Part shown: piece after piece, positions 32,728 to 42,965 of the stretch
How the letters are laid out: every line of letters begins with the position of its first letter
How positions within the stretch are numbered: the first letter of the stretch is position 1
From: Tuctoria greenei
Lineage: Eukaryota; Streptophyta; Magnoliopsida; Poales; Poaceae
Length of the DNA: 64,000 bases
Reading direction: 5' to 3'
Assembly: GCA_036927565.1 (NCBI GenBank)
Contig: JAYESD010000001.1
Span: 76,589,751 to 76,653,750 of the forward strand
Notes under the pieces: model-generated
The model's input: the letters and a program-made list of their open reading frames with translations, nothing else
Databases searched by the model: none
What the model was told of the DNA's origin: nothing
Translations under genes and position numbers: made by a program

Positions 32728-33080
32728 AGTGGTGTTGGGTCGTCGGAGCGGAGGAAGATGAAGAAAACAAGAGGATTCAAAGTGAGCGATGCGCTTGTGA
32801 GCGATAGCGCGTCTTTAAGGCCGCGCGGAGTGGAAAAGAAAGGTCGGGCCTCGGGGAAAAGAAAGGTCGCGCACGGTTGGTGAGGGGTATTTATGTAGGC
32901 GTTCATCAAATTAAGAAGAAGTAAATATCTTCACAGGCCCATGTTTAACTCAGGCGGGTGTTACTAACCAACCGTTTGAGATAATTGTATCTTCTCAGGC
33001 AGTTGGTAAGTAAAATCCGACTGAGGTAACAATCTTCTTAGACAGTCGGTACTTAAAATCCGCCTGAGGAAATGTGAGTC
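32728..33080. other. Dyad-containing spacer between copy 2 and the Ulp1 promoter
   Basis: 5' flank of acidic-tail copy 2 (32728-32930) followed by GGCGGGTGTTACTAACC / AACCGTTTGAG-type dyads (32950-33065), which lead into the Ulp1 promoter. Confidence 0.6.
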
Positions 33081-33090
33081 TATATATAAC
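33081..33090 (+). promoter_or_regulatory. TATA box of the CACTA-2 Ulp1 gene
   Basis: GTCTATATATAACCC immediately after the last central dyad, followed by the conserved leader AACCTAACCCAGGCG. CACTA-1 has the same arrangement inverted at 7802-7811. Confidence 0.65.
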
Positions 33091-34366
33091 CCTCAGCAGC
33101 ATTGGAAAAACCTAACCCAGGCGAAACACTTAGACGCCATTAGGCTGCCAAAATTTCGTTTGCCGCCAAGTGTTCGCCCTCGTCACTTCCAGGTACGCCG
33201 CCGAGCTTCGTCGTTGCTGAGCTTCGCCGTCGCCGTTGAGCTTCGCCCCCCTCACTTCCAGGTACGCCGAGCGAAGCCATTTCCATCGCCGCCGAGCTTC
33301 AAGGTAAACCCTAAACCCTTCGACCTTCCATCCTCCTTCGCCGTGCCGCCTCCCTCCCCGCCCTCGCTGCCGCCTTGCATATCCTTGGTTAGAGTTCGGG
33401 AATTCGAAAATGGTAGGCATCCTTGGTTAGGGTTCGGTGGAATTCGAAAAATTGTCAAGTTCGGTGGCATCTTTGGTTAGGGTTCGGTGGGGCATGATTT
33501 ATGTGGATGGTTATATCACGATAAATTGGTAGTTGGTTTTGTGTGTCTAAAACTGTGAAATCAGTAGCATTTCATCCTCTGGTAGTTTGCAGAGATAAAA
33601 CTGTCAAGTTCGAATGAATAGGAGTTACTCCCTTCGTCGTGGATGGTTATATCACGATAAATTGGTAGTTGGTTCTGTGTGTCTGAAACTATTCTTACAC
33701 ATTAGTGGTAAACATGATTCTAGACTCTAGTAACAACAGTATATTCCCTATTTCTGTCATCAGCCTTGCATATGCCACATAATTCTCTATTAGGGGCAAG
33801 ATTTAGCTATATTTGGTTAAGGTGACCAAATTTGGCTAATTTTGGCTAAGTTACATTAGATATAGTTATACTTCACTAATTTTGACTAAGTTATGCTATA
33901 TTTAGCTATATTTGGCTACTTTTGCTTAGAGTTAGCTATGCTAGACTAAGTTTGGCTAAGTTTGCTTTTATTTCTCTAAGTTTCATTTGAGCAATTGTAG
34001 CTAATCTGTGCTACCAAAGATGTCTGCACTTATGGCTCCATCAGCTTCATTTGAGCAATTGTACCTAATATGAGCTACCAAAGTTATGCTATATTTAGCT
34101 CTAAAGCCAAACAAGTTGCTGGCCAACTCATTTGTGATGCCAGGAGCATCCTCACGCCCATATCTAGGTACCACTAGGTGTGGCGATGGAGTCTGAGCAT
34201 ATGATGCCGATCTCTATGATACAAGAATTTAGTTAGACCTATATAACTTCAAAAATGTGTTTTGGCTAAATTTACTTAATTGAGCCAAAATTGAGAATTT
34301 TTTTTTAAAAATATGACCAAATTTAGTTATGCCATTTATTAGATTTTTTGTCTTATTAGATATAGC
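33091..34366 (+). other. Leader and probable intron of the CACTA-2 Ulp1 gene
   Basis: 33110-33420 is a CG-rich leader with internal repeats of TTCCAGGTACGCCG and GAGCTTCGCCG. 33440-33700 repeats TGGTTAGGGTTCGGTGG and GGTTATATCACGATAAATTG. 33790-34120 is an AT-rich stretch of TTTGGCTAA / TTAGCTATA words. No protein-coding signal. Confidence 0.5.
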
Positions 34367-37300
34367 ATGGAAAGCCCTAAGAAGACTGGTCCTGATAGTA
34401 ACAACAAACAAGACAATATGGAGTTTACTGACTCCAGCAGTTCAGGCTCCTATCACAGTCCTTCGGATCCTTTTCCGAATATAAAAATTAAAAAGACTTC
34501 AGTGGATCTAGACCCGGAATATGATCCTGTCGACGAGGTATGGATCACGAATCTTAACTTCAACAGTTCAAGTTAATGTTGGTTGTCAAGTATATGAAGT
34601 CTTATAATTTTTTTCTACCTAGATTAATCTCGAAGACAATGAGGTGACATCGGCTCCTAAAACCGCAGAAGGTTCTCCAATGGATGAATCCTCAGCTTCA
34701 CTCAAGCGGAAACGAGGGCAACGAGGTCCCAATAAGGGTCCATTGGACCGCATCATGTACATAACAAGGGTCGGTCCAGGTGGGCTTCCCCAAGAACCAC
34801 TGGATTCAGTTACCAAGTACCGTAATGCATGCGGTTTTCTTGTTAGAGAGGTTGTGCCGATCACAACCGAGAATTGGAGGAAATTACCCGAGCAGACCAA
34901 GAATGAGTTGTGGGAAAAGATAAAGAAACAATTCAAGTTCCCGAAAGGCACAGAAGAAGCTGTAAAGAAAGCAACATTGGTCTCTTGCGGCAAGAAGTTT
35001 CGATGCTGGAAGAGTGAAATGAATGCTTATGTTAAGGCCGATAAGGTCCCTAGCCCGAGGAAGATGGGAAAAATCACACAAGCTCAGTGGCAAGAGTTTG
35101 TTCGTCAAAAGAGCACACCTGATGCTAAAGCTCTAAGTGCAACTAGGTCAAAGCTTGCAAAAAAGAACAAATACTATCATTCCTTGGGGTCTGCCGGATA
35201 TGCCCCCAAAGTCCAGAAATGGAATAAGATAATAGACGAAATTCTTAGTAAGGGCAATCCTCACCCATTAGAAGGGTGCGATGAGCGAACTCAACGCTGG
35301 GTCTTTGCTCGGTCAGGTTTGACCAGCGAGGGCAAACTTGAAAAGCCCGACTCTCTGAATGAAGTAGAGGATAAAATGAAAGAAGTAATTGAAAAGCAAT
35401 AGAAGGGTCTCTTCAAGCCGAAGAGGGAGAATGACCAACTTACCGCTATCTTAGGAAACCCTGAACACAGCGAACGGGTTCGAGCGGTCTCTTCTCAAAT
35501 GTCTTGGCTAGATGGTTTCCCTAAAGATAAAGACACATATAGAAGACGTGAGAAGTTTAAGAAAACACTTGATGAAACGATTGCTCAAAAGGTCAAAGAA
35601 AATATGCAAGAAATAATGGAACAACTTAGACAACCAGGACAATTAGTGGCACCAAGTACAATGATGGTTCCGGTGCAAAAGGAGCAATTAGTATCTCCAA
35701 CTGCCTACCCTAGCAGCGTTGGTTCCGTGCCAGGCTCAGGGTCAGCCCATAAGTTCCATGTCGATGTACGACAAATCTTGTCGTCTTCTTGTCCCGATAG
35801 GCAGAGCAGGGAACAAAATCAAACAGGTTGCCACTGCTATGGCAAAGTCTGATCGTGACTTCAACGGGAATCCACTTCCGTTGTATTATTCTGTGGTGCA
35901 AGTTCTTCAGATCATTGATAATGATTATGAAGATTATGAAATAGACCACGTCACACCTGAGCGGATCGCGACTCTGGGGCAGGCTGTCAACCAATTAATC
36001 CTTTGGCACCGACGCGATATCGTGTTGCACGATGAGCCAATTTCTAGCCCCGTCGCATCTCCAAATACTGCAACCCCATCTTCTAAGGCAAAAGTGCATG
36101 AAGATCCACTCCCAGTCCGGGAAGATCCACGCCCCTATGTCTGAGCAAGGATGATATCCAAGAGCAACAAGTTGGACAACAACTTCAAGCAGTACCAGAG
36201 CAAGCTGTTGCTAGTAAAGAGCAACTAGTTGAGCAACAGCTTGAAGTAGTACCAGAGCCAGCTGCTGGGAGTAAAGAGCAATCAGTTGAACAACAGGTTC
36301 AACAACAAGCCAGTGTCCAACTTCCGACGACTACTCCTCGATCATCAGTGCCTGTCAAAGTTAGCTCTTACGAAAATAAGAAACCTTCATCAGAAGTATC
36401 AAAGTATTTGGAAGCTATGAAGGAAAATATTAGAAAATTGAGTGCATCTTGTTCTTCTCATGAGCCAGCATTAGAAGATATAGAGGAGTGGGAAGAAGAC
36501 GGTGTCATGTATAATCGGCGGACGACTTTAGTTAAACCAGGAGTTCCAATATACAAGCTTGAGGATGTTCTTCCTAAATTTGAGAATGGGAAGCCGTTCA
36601 TGACATCCGTACAACTTAGCAAACAACCCGTCCAGCTCAGAAGAATGCATGAGTGGTACATCACTGCGAGCAAAAAATTTGGTCTTAATTGCGTCACATT
36701 TCGTATTCCAAAAGAAGCATTCTGGAGCACTGGAGTAGATAAACGAGTCATTTTATTTGAAGAGCTGCTTTCCCTTTTCCATCGGGGCATGCTAGATATC
36801 AACCTGCTGCTCGTCTGGTGCTTGTAAGTGCTCTAATATTTTGTATTTGCTTTTCTTACTACACGCATACGAATTTCATGAGATTATGACAATTCTGGAC
36901 TTCTTCAAAGGATGCAATACATGGATAATGTAAAGTTGGCCCGCAAGACAGGTATCCTTGACCCTACTAGGATTGCAAAGTCGCTATTCGACATCCAGGC
37001 GAATCGAGAATCAAGCCAGTACAAACACATGAAAAAAAAAGATTTTGAAAGAGCAATTGCAAAACTTAAGAAGGATAGAAAGGCAGAAGTTGCAGCTTAC
37101 ATAGGACATGCGATGTTTAACTTTGTCAGAGACGGCAAGGACCTCGTTAAGGCTCTGTACCACTTCGAGTAAGTTCGACACATGACATTGAAATAGCAAT
37201 TATTGGTAATTGTTAACACGTGTGTTTGTATGTTTGCAGTAATCACTACATAATGATCTTCATCAAGCCAACGCAGGGAATGGCAACAGTCTTGGACTCG

Positions 37301-38065
37301 GCATATTACCCACCAGATCGTTACAAAGATTTCCTTTCCATTTTGAAAAAGTACGTTTATTCAATAATTTTAATTTACGCACATTTAGAATGTGTTGACA
37401 AGTTTTATATGACATTTCTTGTATTACAGCGCTTGGCAGTTTTACGCGGAGCTTGGCGGTCAGAGACCTCCTAATACGAATGCATTGGACATTAAAACGT
37501 ATTATGCATGTCCGAAGCAGCCTGCTGGGAGTGTCTTATGCGGGTATTATGTATGCGAGCATCTTCGGACCGCCGCCGTATATAGAGTCAATCGTGAGGA
37601 TGTAAGTTATCCTTAATGTCGATATCTTATTTTCTTACTTTTGTGTTTCATTTTCATTGTAACTAGCATAGTTTAATGCTTATATTCTATGCTGTTCAAT
37701 ATTACCAGAAACATTATTTTCATATTTTGATTCCAACTTCAAAATTCAATTGCGCATAGTACAACTGCTCCAAAAATACCTACTAAATTCTTGTATACTC
37801 TCACTTTGATCTATACTTTGAGATTGTTCAAACCAACACATTCTAAACCTTATTATGTGTTATATTGCAGCACAAGAAGAATCTGAATGAAGAATGGCCG
37901 GTTTGTAGAAGTATTCCTGATGGAGGAGCCGACAGGATTGCTACTGAACTCTGTCAGTTCATTCGTCGCGAAATTTTGCACAAAAAGGGGAAGTTCTTTG
38001 ATTAGAATGGTTCAGCAGCTGATGTGCCAGAACTTTGCGACTATGCCAATATAAACAGTTTTTAG
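34367..38065 (+). pseudogene. CACTA-2 second gene: Transposase_24 plus Ulp1/C48 SUMO-type protease, near intact
   Basis: Exons seen: 34367-34537, 34623-36823, 36911-37168, 37240-37350, 37430-37601 and 37871-38065, all with GT...AG ends. The N-terminal half has KRKRGQRGPNKG and the Transposase_24 domain (34690-35180; VPITTENWRKLP, CGKKFRCWKSEM). A Gln-rich linker with EQ(L/S)VEQQ repeats lies at 36160-36320. The C-terminal Ulp1 domain shows His (NHYIMIFI), Asp (TVLDSAYY), Gln (CPKQPAG) and Cys (GSVLCGYYVCE), so the catalytic set is complete. Ulp1-family enzymes remove SUMO or process its precursor; activity of transposon versions is unproven. Lesions: TAG at 35400-35402, a frameshifting deletion near 35765, a possible shift near 36135, and TAG at 38003-38005 near the end. 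Confidence 0.9.
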
Positions 38066-38973
38066 TGAAAACTTGTAAACTTTGAGATGAGTTGTATCTG
38101 TAACTTGTACATATGTATATTGTTTTAGTGAAATTGACTTCTGTGATGATAATATTGTTGAATTTTGTTCTGTGATGATATTGTTGTTTTTTGTTCTATG
38201 ATTATATTGAATTGACCTGGAAATTAGAAATAACAGCAGTAGTACTGCATGACTGTGAAAAACAATTATCACAGGCGGCTAGATACAAGTAAAGAAACAT
38301 CTGTGATAACCTAATTTTCACAGGTGGTGTCTGTTATGGTAGAAACCGGCTGCGTTAAAGGGTCTTCACAGACGGATGATATAGGTAAACTTCGTCTGTG
38401 ATAACACCATTATCATAGACGGGTTAGTTATGCTTCAATAACCGTATGTAAAGACACATTATCATTGACGGTTAGTTATGCTTCAATACCCGTCTGTGAA
38501 GACACATTATCATAGACAGTTAGTTATGCTTCAAAATCCGCCTGTGAAGACACATTATCATAGACGGTTAGTTATGCTTCAAAACCCGCCTGTGAAGACA
38601 CATTATCATTGGCGGTTAGTTATGCTTCAATACCCGTCTGTGAAGACTCATTATCTTTGGCGGTTAGTTATGCTTTAATAACCATCTGTGATAAGACATT
38701 TATCACAGGCGGTTATATATGCTGCACGACCCGCCTGTGATAAAGTATTTTCACAGACGGCTATTCTACGTAAAGAACCACCTATGATAATCTGTCTTCA
38801 CAGACGGCTAGCCTAAGTGAAGAACCGCCTATGATAATGTGTCTTCACACGCGGTTTCACTTCTCCGCCTATGAAATTGCGGATTATCATAGACTCTTCG
38901 TTTCAGGCAGTTTTAAAAGCCGTCTGTGATAATAGGTTTGGAGCCGCCTGTGATGAGGCTTATTGTAGCAGTG
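38066..38973 (+). repeat. Right subterminal repeats and terminal repeat of CACTA-2
   Basis: 38066-38260 is 3' UTR. From about 38265 dyads of CACAGGCGG type begin. 38420-38700 is a run of about six units of 48 bp, each with GACGGTTAGTTATGCTTCAA and CCGTCTGTGAAGACAC. More dyads run to the end, TATTGTAGCAGTG at 38973. Confidence 0.9.
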
Positions 38974-39017
38974 GACGGCCGTGGCCGTCGGAAATCGTCG
39001 GGATTCCTGTAGTGCCT

Positions 39018-39317
39018 GTATAGATTTTGCTACGTTTCATGCAAATACAGTACATGACCATATAGACCCGGTGGCAAGCGCCGACGTCTTCCATGACAAT
39101 GCGCAGGCATGTGTACAGGAACAAGCAGACCCAGTGGTAAGCAATGATGTGAACGTGATGCGGACGTCATCGTGACTCCAGAGTGTCCAGAACTGGTTGA
39201 CGTGTCACAGGAGGATGTGGTTTGAATTATGAAGACAGACGAGCCTATCGTGTTGAATGCGACTCACATGCTTAATCTTAGGTAAAAGTGTAATCTCACC
39301 TAAATTAAGTCAAAACA
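39018..39317 (+). pseudogene. Continuation of the interrupted coding remnant
   Basis: In frame with 19902-20307 once the nested elements are removed. It reads CIDFATFHAN, then acidic sequence to a stop at 39173-39175; a shifted frame extends further (CPELVDVSQEDV) to about 39275. Unknown product. Confidence 0.45.
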
Positions 39318-39535
39318 CTACAAGTTTACCTGCATATAGTGAATTAAACAATTCCATGAGATCTTTCTTGATGATCTCCCGAAAATGTTGATAAAATTAT
39401 ATGGGGAAACCATCAAGAACAGGGGCCTTATCATGTTCCATTTTGAGAACTGCTTTCCTAACTTCCTCCATCGTGAATGATGCAGTAATATTCTGGATGC
39501 GTCATGTGGTTTGATCGACTTAGACAATGTTTTTG
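39318..39535 (-). pseudogene. LINE (L1-like) reverse transcriptase fragment, upstream part, inverted
   Basis: The minus strand reads FTMEEVRKAVLKMEHDKAP, then LDGFP and FREIIKKDLMELFNSLYAG. This is the N-terminal reverse transcriptase block of plant L1 elements, where KAPGPDGFP is usual. One stop interrupts it. It belongs upstream of the plus-strand fragment at 39567, but in the opposite orientation. Confidence 0.8.
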
Positions 39536-39566
39536 AAAGGGAGAAACATTCTGCGTGTCGTTGTAA

Positions 39567-39702
39567 TCCTTCATGAGATGATCTATGAATTACACCAAAA
39601 AAGTTCTATGGTGTAATTTTAAATTAGATTTTGAGAAGGCATATGACAAGGTTGATTCGTCATTCCTTCAACAAACATTAATGTTATTGGATCAATAAGA
39701 TT
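39567..39702 (+). pseudogene. LINE reverse transcriptase fragment, LDFEKAYD block
   Basis: The plus strand reads VILHEMIYELHQK, then after a frameshift FKLDFEKAYDKVDSSFLQQT. This contains the first catalytic Asp motif of L1-type reverse transcriptase. It ends where CACTA-3 starts (39703). Confidence 0.8.
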
Positions 39703-41261
39703 CACTACTACAAAAGCTTTATCTCAAGCGGCTCTAAATATATTATCACAAACAGATTTTAAAATCCTATGAAACGGAGAGCCTGTGAAAATCGGCCATT
39801 TTCACAGGCGGGGAACATACCCGTTTGTGAAAACCATTATCATAGGCGGTCATTACATTTAAGCATCCGCCTGTGAAGATTAATTGTCAAAGGTGGTTCA
39901 TATTGCTAGAAGACCGGCCGCGTGTGATATAACAATTTTTGCAGGCAATTCCTTACCTTCAAGCAACCATCTGTGAAGATTGATTATCACAGGCGTTCAT
40001 ATCGTCAGAAGACCGCCTGTGATAAAACAGTTTTTGCAGGCGGTTTTGTACCTATGAGGATCCGCTTGTAAAGATTAATTATCATAAACGGTTCTTCAGC
40101 TACGAGGATCCGCATATGAAAATATGTTATCACAGGCGGTTCGTTTGCTATCAGGATCAGCTTGTGAAAAAATATACCCTTTGCAGTATTGTGTCATGTT
40201 ATTTTTATTTTCTGGCTTAAATTCAAATACACATTCACAAACAGTATGAACACACATCACAAAATATAAGTCATCTCATATAGATACAATGCAAGTACTG
40301 TACAATACAATACATCTCAATTCATAGTTTACATGTTTCATCACTAAAAACTGTTTCAATTTTCATACTGGCTAAGCTTTGGCACATCAACAAGTACACC
40401 TGTGTTGTCGAAGAACAACCCTTTTTGGTGAAAAACGTGACGCATGAAAGTACACAATTCACTCACGATCCTGTCGACTCCTCTCCAGGCATGTCTCTAG
40501 AAATTGGCCATTCTGGGTTCACATTCTTGTGCTTCAGTGAAACACATAATAAGGTCTAGAATGTGTTGGTGACAATGAAAATATAATATAATTATTAAAA
40601 TACTCTAGTGACAATGAAAATGTATCTCAAAAGTATGAAAATACAATATCGACATTAAGGATTACTTACATCCTCACATTTAACTCTATATTCGCAGGCA
40701 GTCCGAAGATGCTCACATACATAATACACACATAAGACACTACCAGGAGGCTGGTTGGGACAAGGAAAGTATGTTGATATTTTATTGCATCTTTATTAGC
40801 AGGTCACTCACCACCATGTTTTTTCCACTAAAACCGCCAAGCGCTGTCATACAAGGAATGTCATATAAGAATTGCCAACCTATATACACGTGGATATTAA
40901 AAGTATCGAATATACGTACCTTCTCAAAATGGTAAGGAAATATCTGTAAGTATTTGATGAGTAATCGCTGGGTCCAAGATCATTGCCAAACCTTGTGTTG
41001 TCTTGATTAAGATCATTATGTAGTGTTTACTGCACACGTACGAACACATGTGTTGAGTTAAAAATTATCAATAAATTGCTATTTAATGCCATGAGTCGAA
41101 CTTACTCAAAGTAGTACGAAGCCTTTATGAGGTCGTTGTCATCATTGACAAAGTAAAACATGGTGTGTGCTATGTAGAGTGACACCTTTGTCTTTTTATG
41201 CTTCTTTTGGTTTGCGAGTGATTTTTCAAATTCATTTTGTGGCATGTGCCTATACTGTGAG
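39703..41261 (+). mobile_element. CACTA-3, partial, truncated by Copia-A insertion
   Basis: Starts CACTACTACAAAAGC at 39703, with CACAGGCGG-type dyads to about 40165 (repeating AGGCGGTTC...GGATCCGC(C/T)TGTGA), then the 3' part of an Ulp1 gene on minus. The orientation is that of CACTA-1. It is cut at 41261 by Copia-A; the rest would lie beyond the window. Confidence 0.85.
40370..41250 (-). pseudogene. CACTA-3 Ulp1 protease tail
   Basis: Collinear with the last exons and introns of the Ulp1 genes of CACTA-1 and CACTA-2. The final exon lies near 40370-40530. The exon with the catalytic Cys region lies near 40680-40850 (protein readable as degenerate GSVLCVYYVCEHLR). The NHYIMI-like exon lies near 40920-41040. 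Several substitutions and stops. The 5' portion is absent because Copia-A interrupts it. Confidence 0.8.
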
Positions 41262-42913
41262 TGAATGTGCATCTAGGATCCCTGTGGGGTTTGGATGATT
41301 GATGACGACAATTAAGTGACTAATGAGCTCAGTGATCTTAAGTACAGGTGTGGACTCAAGTGGAAACACAATCCCTCAAAAAGGAAAAGGATGAAAACGG
41401 TGATGTCAACTCGAAAAGGAGAAACTAGGGTTTCTAGTGTGTCGAGTTTAGACTAGCCAAATATGTGTGAGGATGTGTGTGTAAAGTGCATTGAGGTCAA
41501 GTTGGGAGCTCAAAGTGGTTTAGAGATCAAACCTATCGAGAGAAAAGAGTTGGAAGCAGTCTGGCAGTAGTGGCCGGACTAGTCCGTGCAGGTGGCCAGA
41601 CTAGTCCGCTCCTGGCCGGCCAAGTCCGTTTTCAACCAAACCAGAAGGGTCTGACTGAGTTCGTCCATAGTGGGACGGACTAGTCCGGGTAGTCTTGAAG
41701 TGGGTTTGGGGGACTAAGTCCCAAAACCACTGACTTGTCCATTTTGGTCCAGACCAAGAGGTCCTGACTGAGATCGGACTAGTCCGCCCTGGGGGCCGGA
41801 CTAGTCTGGGTTTGAGAGAAGTCAGTGCTTCAGAGACTAAGTCTGAGAAGGTCGGACTAGTCCGCCCTAGGGGACGGACTAGTCTGTGGTCTTCAGACTA
41901 GTCCGTTTTCACACAGAACAAAAGGTTATGTGTGAGATCAGACTAGTCCGGTGACGGTCGGACTAGTCTGTTGTTGAAGTGACTGTTTGATTTTGAAGTT
42001 TGGCGGGTAGTGTGACAATTGCCACGCAGTGCGACAGTTGTCAGGGATGTTAGTGGTCCCCTAGGCTGAACTAGTCCGGGTTGTAGGCCGGACTAGTCCG
42101 CCCATCTGCTGAAGTCAGCAGTATGGGCTGGGAACCTCTATAAATAGAGGACCCCTGGGTTCATTTGAAAAAACCTTTGATCAAGTTGAAACCCTAGCGC
42201 CGCCACAGCAACCTTGAGCCTCCAAAAAGCCTCCTTCTTGCCTACATTCCCTCTAAAACTAATTCTTGTGTGGATTAGGGTTTGGTGAGATAAAGAAGAG
42301 GAAGAACACCGCTCCTTGGCTCTCGGTTTGATCTTTTGCACTTTGTGAATCTTTGTGATCTATGGCTTGAGTTGATCTTGGTGATTTGAGATTGTATTTG
42401 TGGTGGGAGCCTCAGATTTGTGAGAAGCCCCAATGAATCTTGTATTCACCCCTTTGTGATAGTGGAAGAACCAAGTTAGGCCCTTGTGGTAAACTTGGTG
42501 AGGGAAGGGTTGTTGAACCCGGTTCTTCATGGACTCCTCAACGGGGACGTAGGTTCCTTCATGGGATCGAACCTCAGGAAAGAATCCTTGTGTACCTTGT
42601 GTACTTCCCTTTCACTTATTGCTTATTGCTTCTAGGGTTAGTCTTATCGTCTTTGTTCATCACTTTTGTTTCATCGTGATCCTTAGCTTCATACTTGCCA
42701 TATAACTTGTTAAGGTTCACTAAGTCATTCCAACACACTTTCCATCACAAGAATCGAACTAAAACTTGTTAGAAACCCTTTTTAGGCTTTTCCCTGTAGG
42801 TGGACCGGACTAGTCCGCCCCTGGACCGGACTAGTCCACCCCTGAGTAATAATCTTGTTTTATTAAGTTATTTCAGGTCAATTAGCCTATTCACCCCCTC
42901 TAGGCAACTTTCA
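41262..42913 (+). repeat. Copia-A 5' LTR
   Basis: 1652 bp from TGAATGTGCATC to ...AACTTTCA. Contains about a dozen CGGACTAGTCCG-type palindromes at 41570-42100 and two more near its end (42803-42840). TATA box CTATAAATAG at 42138-42147. The 3' copy from 62988 matches along its visible 1013 bp. Confidence 0.92.
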
Positions 42914-42915
42914 AT

Positions 42916-42927
42916 TGGTATCAGAGC
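42916..42927 (+). other. Copia-A primer binding site
   Basis: TGGTATCAGAGC, complementary to the initiator methionine tRNA 3' end, two bases after the LTR. Confidence 0.92.
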
Positions 42928-42965
42928 AGGGATCTCCCGAAAGAGTCTAACAACAAGGAGAGAAG

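Larger units (their letters stand above)
20493..38973 (-). mobile_element. CACTA-2, 18.5-kb En/Spm-type transposon
   Basis: The left end starts CACTACTACAAAAAGC at 20493; the right end, read on the minus strand, starts CACTGCTACAATAAGC at 38973. The 3-bp target duplication gac is at 20490-20492 and 38974-38976. It contains subterminal repeat arrays at both ends, a UBC9-like gene and a transposase on minus, central satellites with extra genes, and a Transposase_24/Ulp1 gene on plus. Both ends, the duplication and a moderately preserved transposase make it the best preserved CACTA here. Length is greatly increased by captured genes and satellites. Confidence 0.95.
20308..39014. mobile_element. 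Small CACTA-like element, split by CACTA-2
   Basis: Ends are CACTACAGGAA at 20308 and TTCCTGTAGTG at 39014, perfectly complementary, with target duplication cct at 20305-20307 and 39015-39017. Its own sequence is only 20308-20492 plus 38974-39014, about 226 bp, built from the dyad motif TTTGCGACGGCC / GGCCGTCGCAAAT. It has no coding capacity, so it is a CACTA-type MITE. The rest of the span is CACTA-2. Confidence 0.9.

Noticed and set aside
38406..38700. Regularly spaced dyad repeats resembling a CRISPR array
   Set aside because: The 48-bp units have no variable spacers and sit in the subterminal region of a plant CACTA element.
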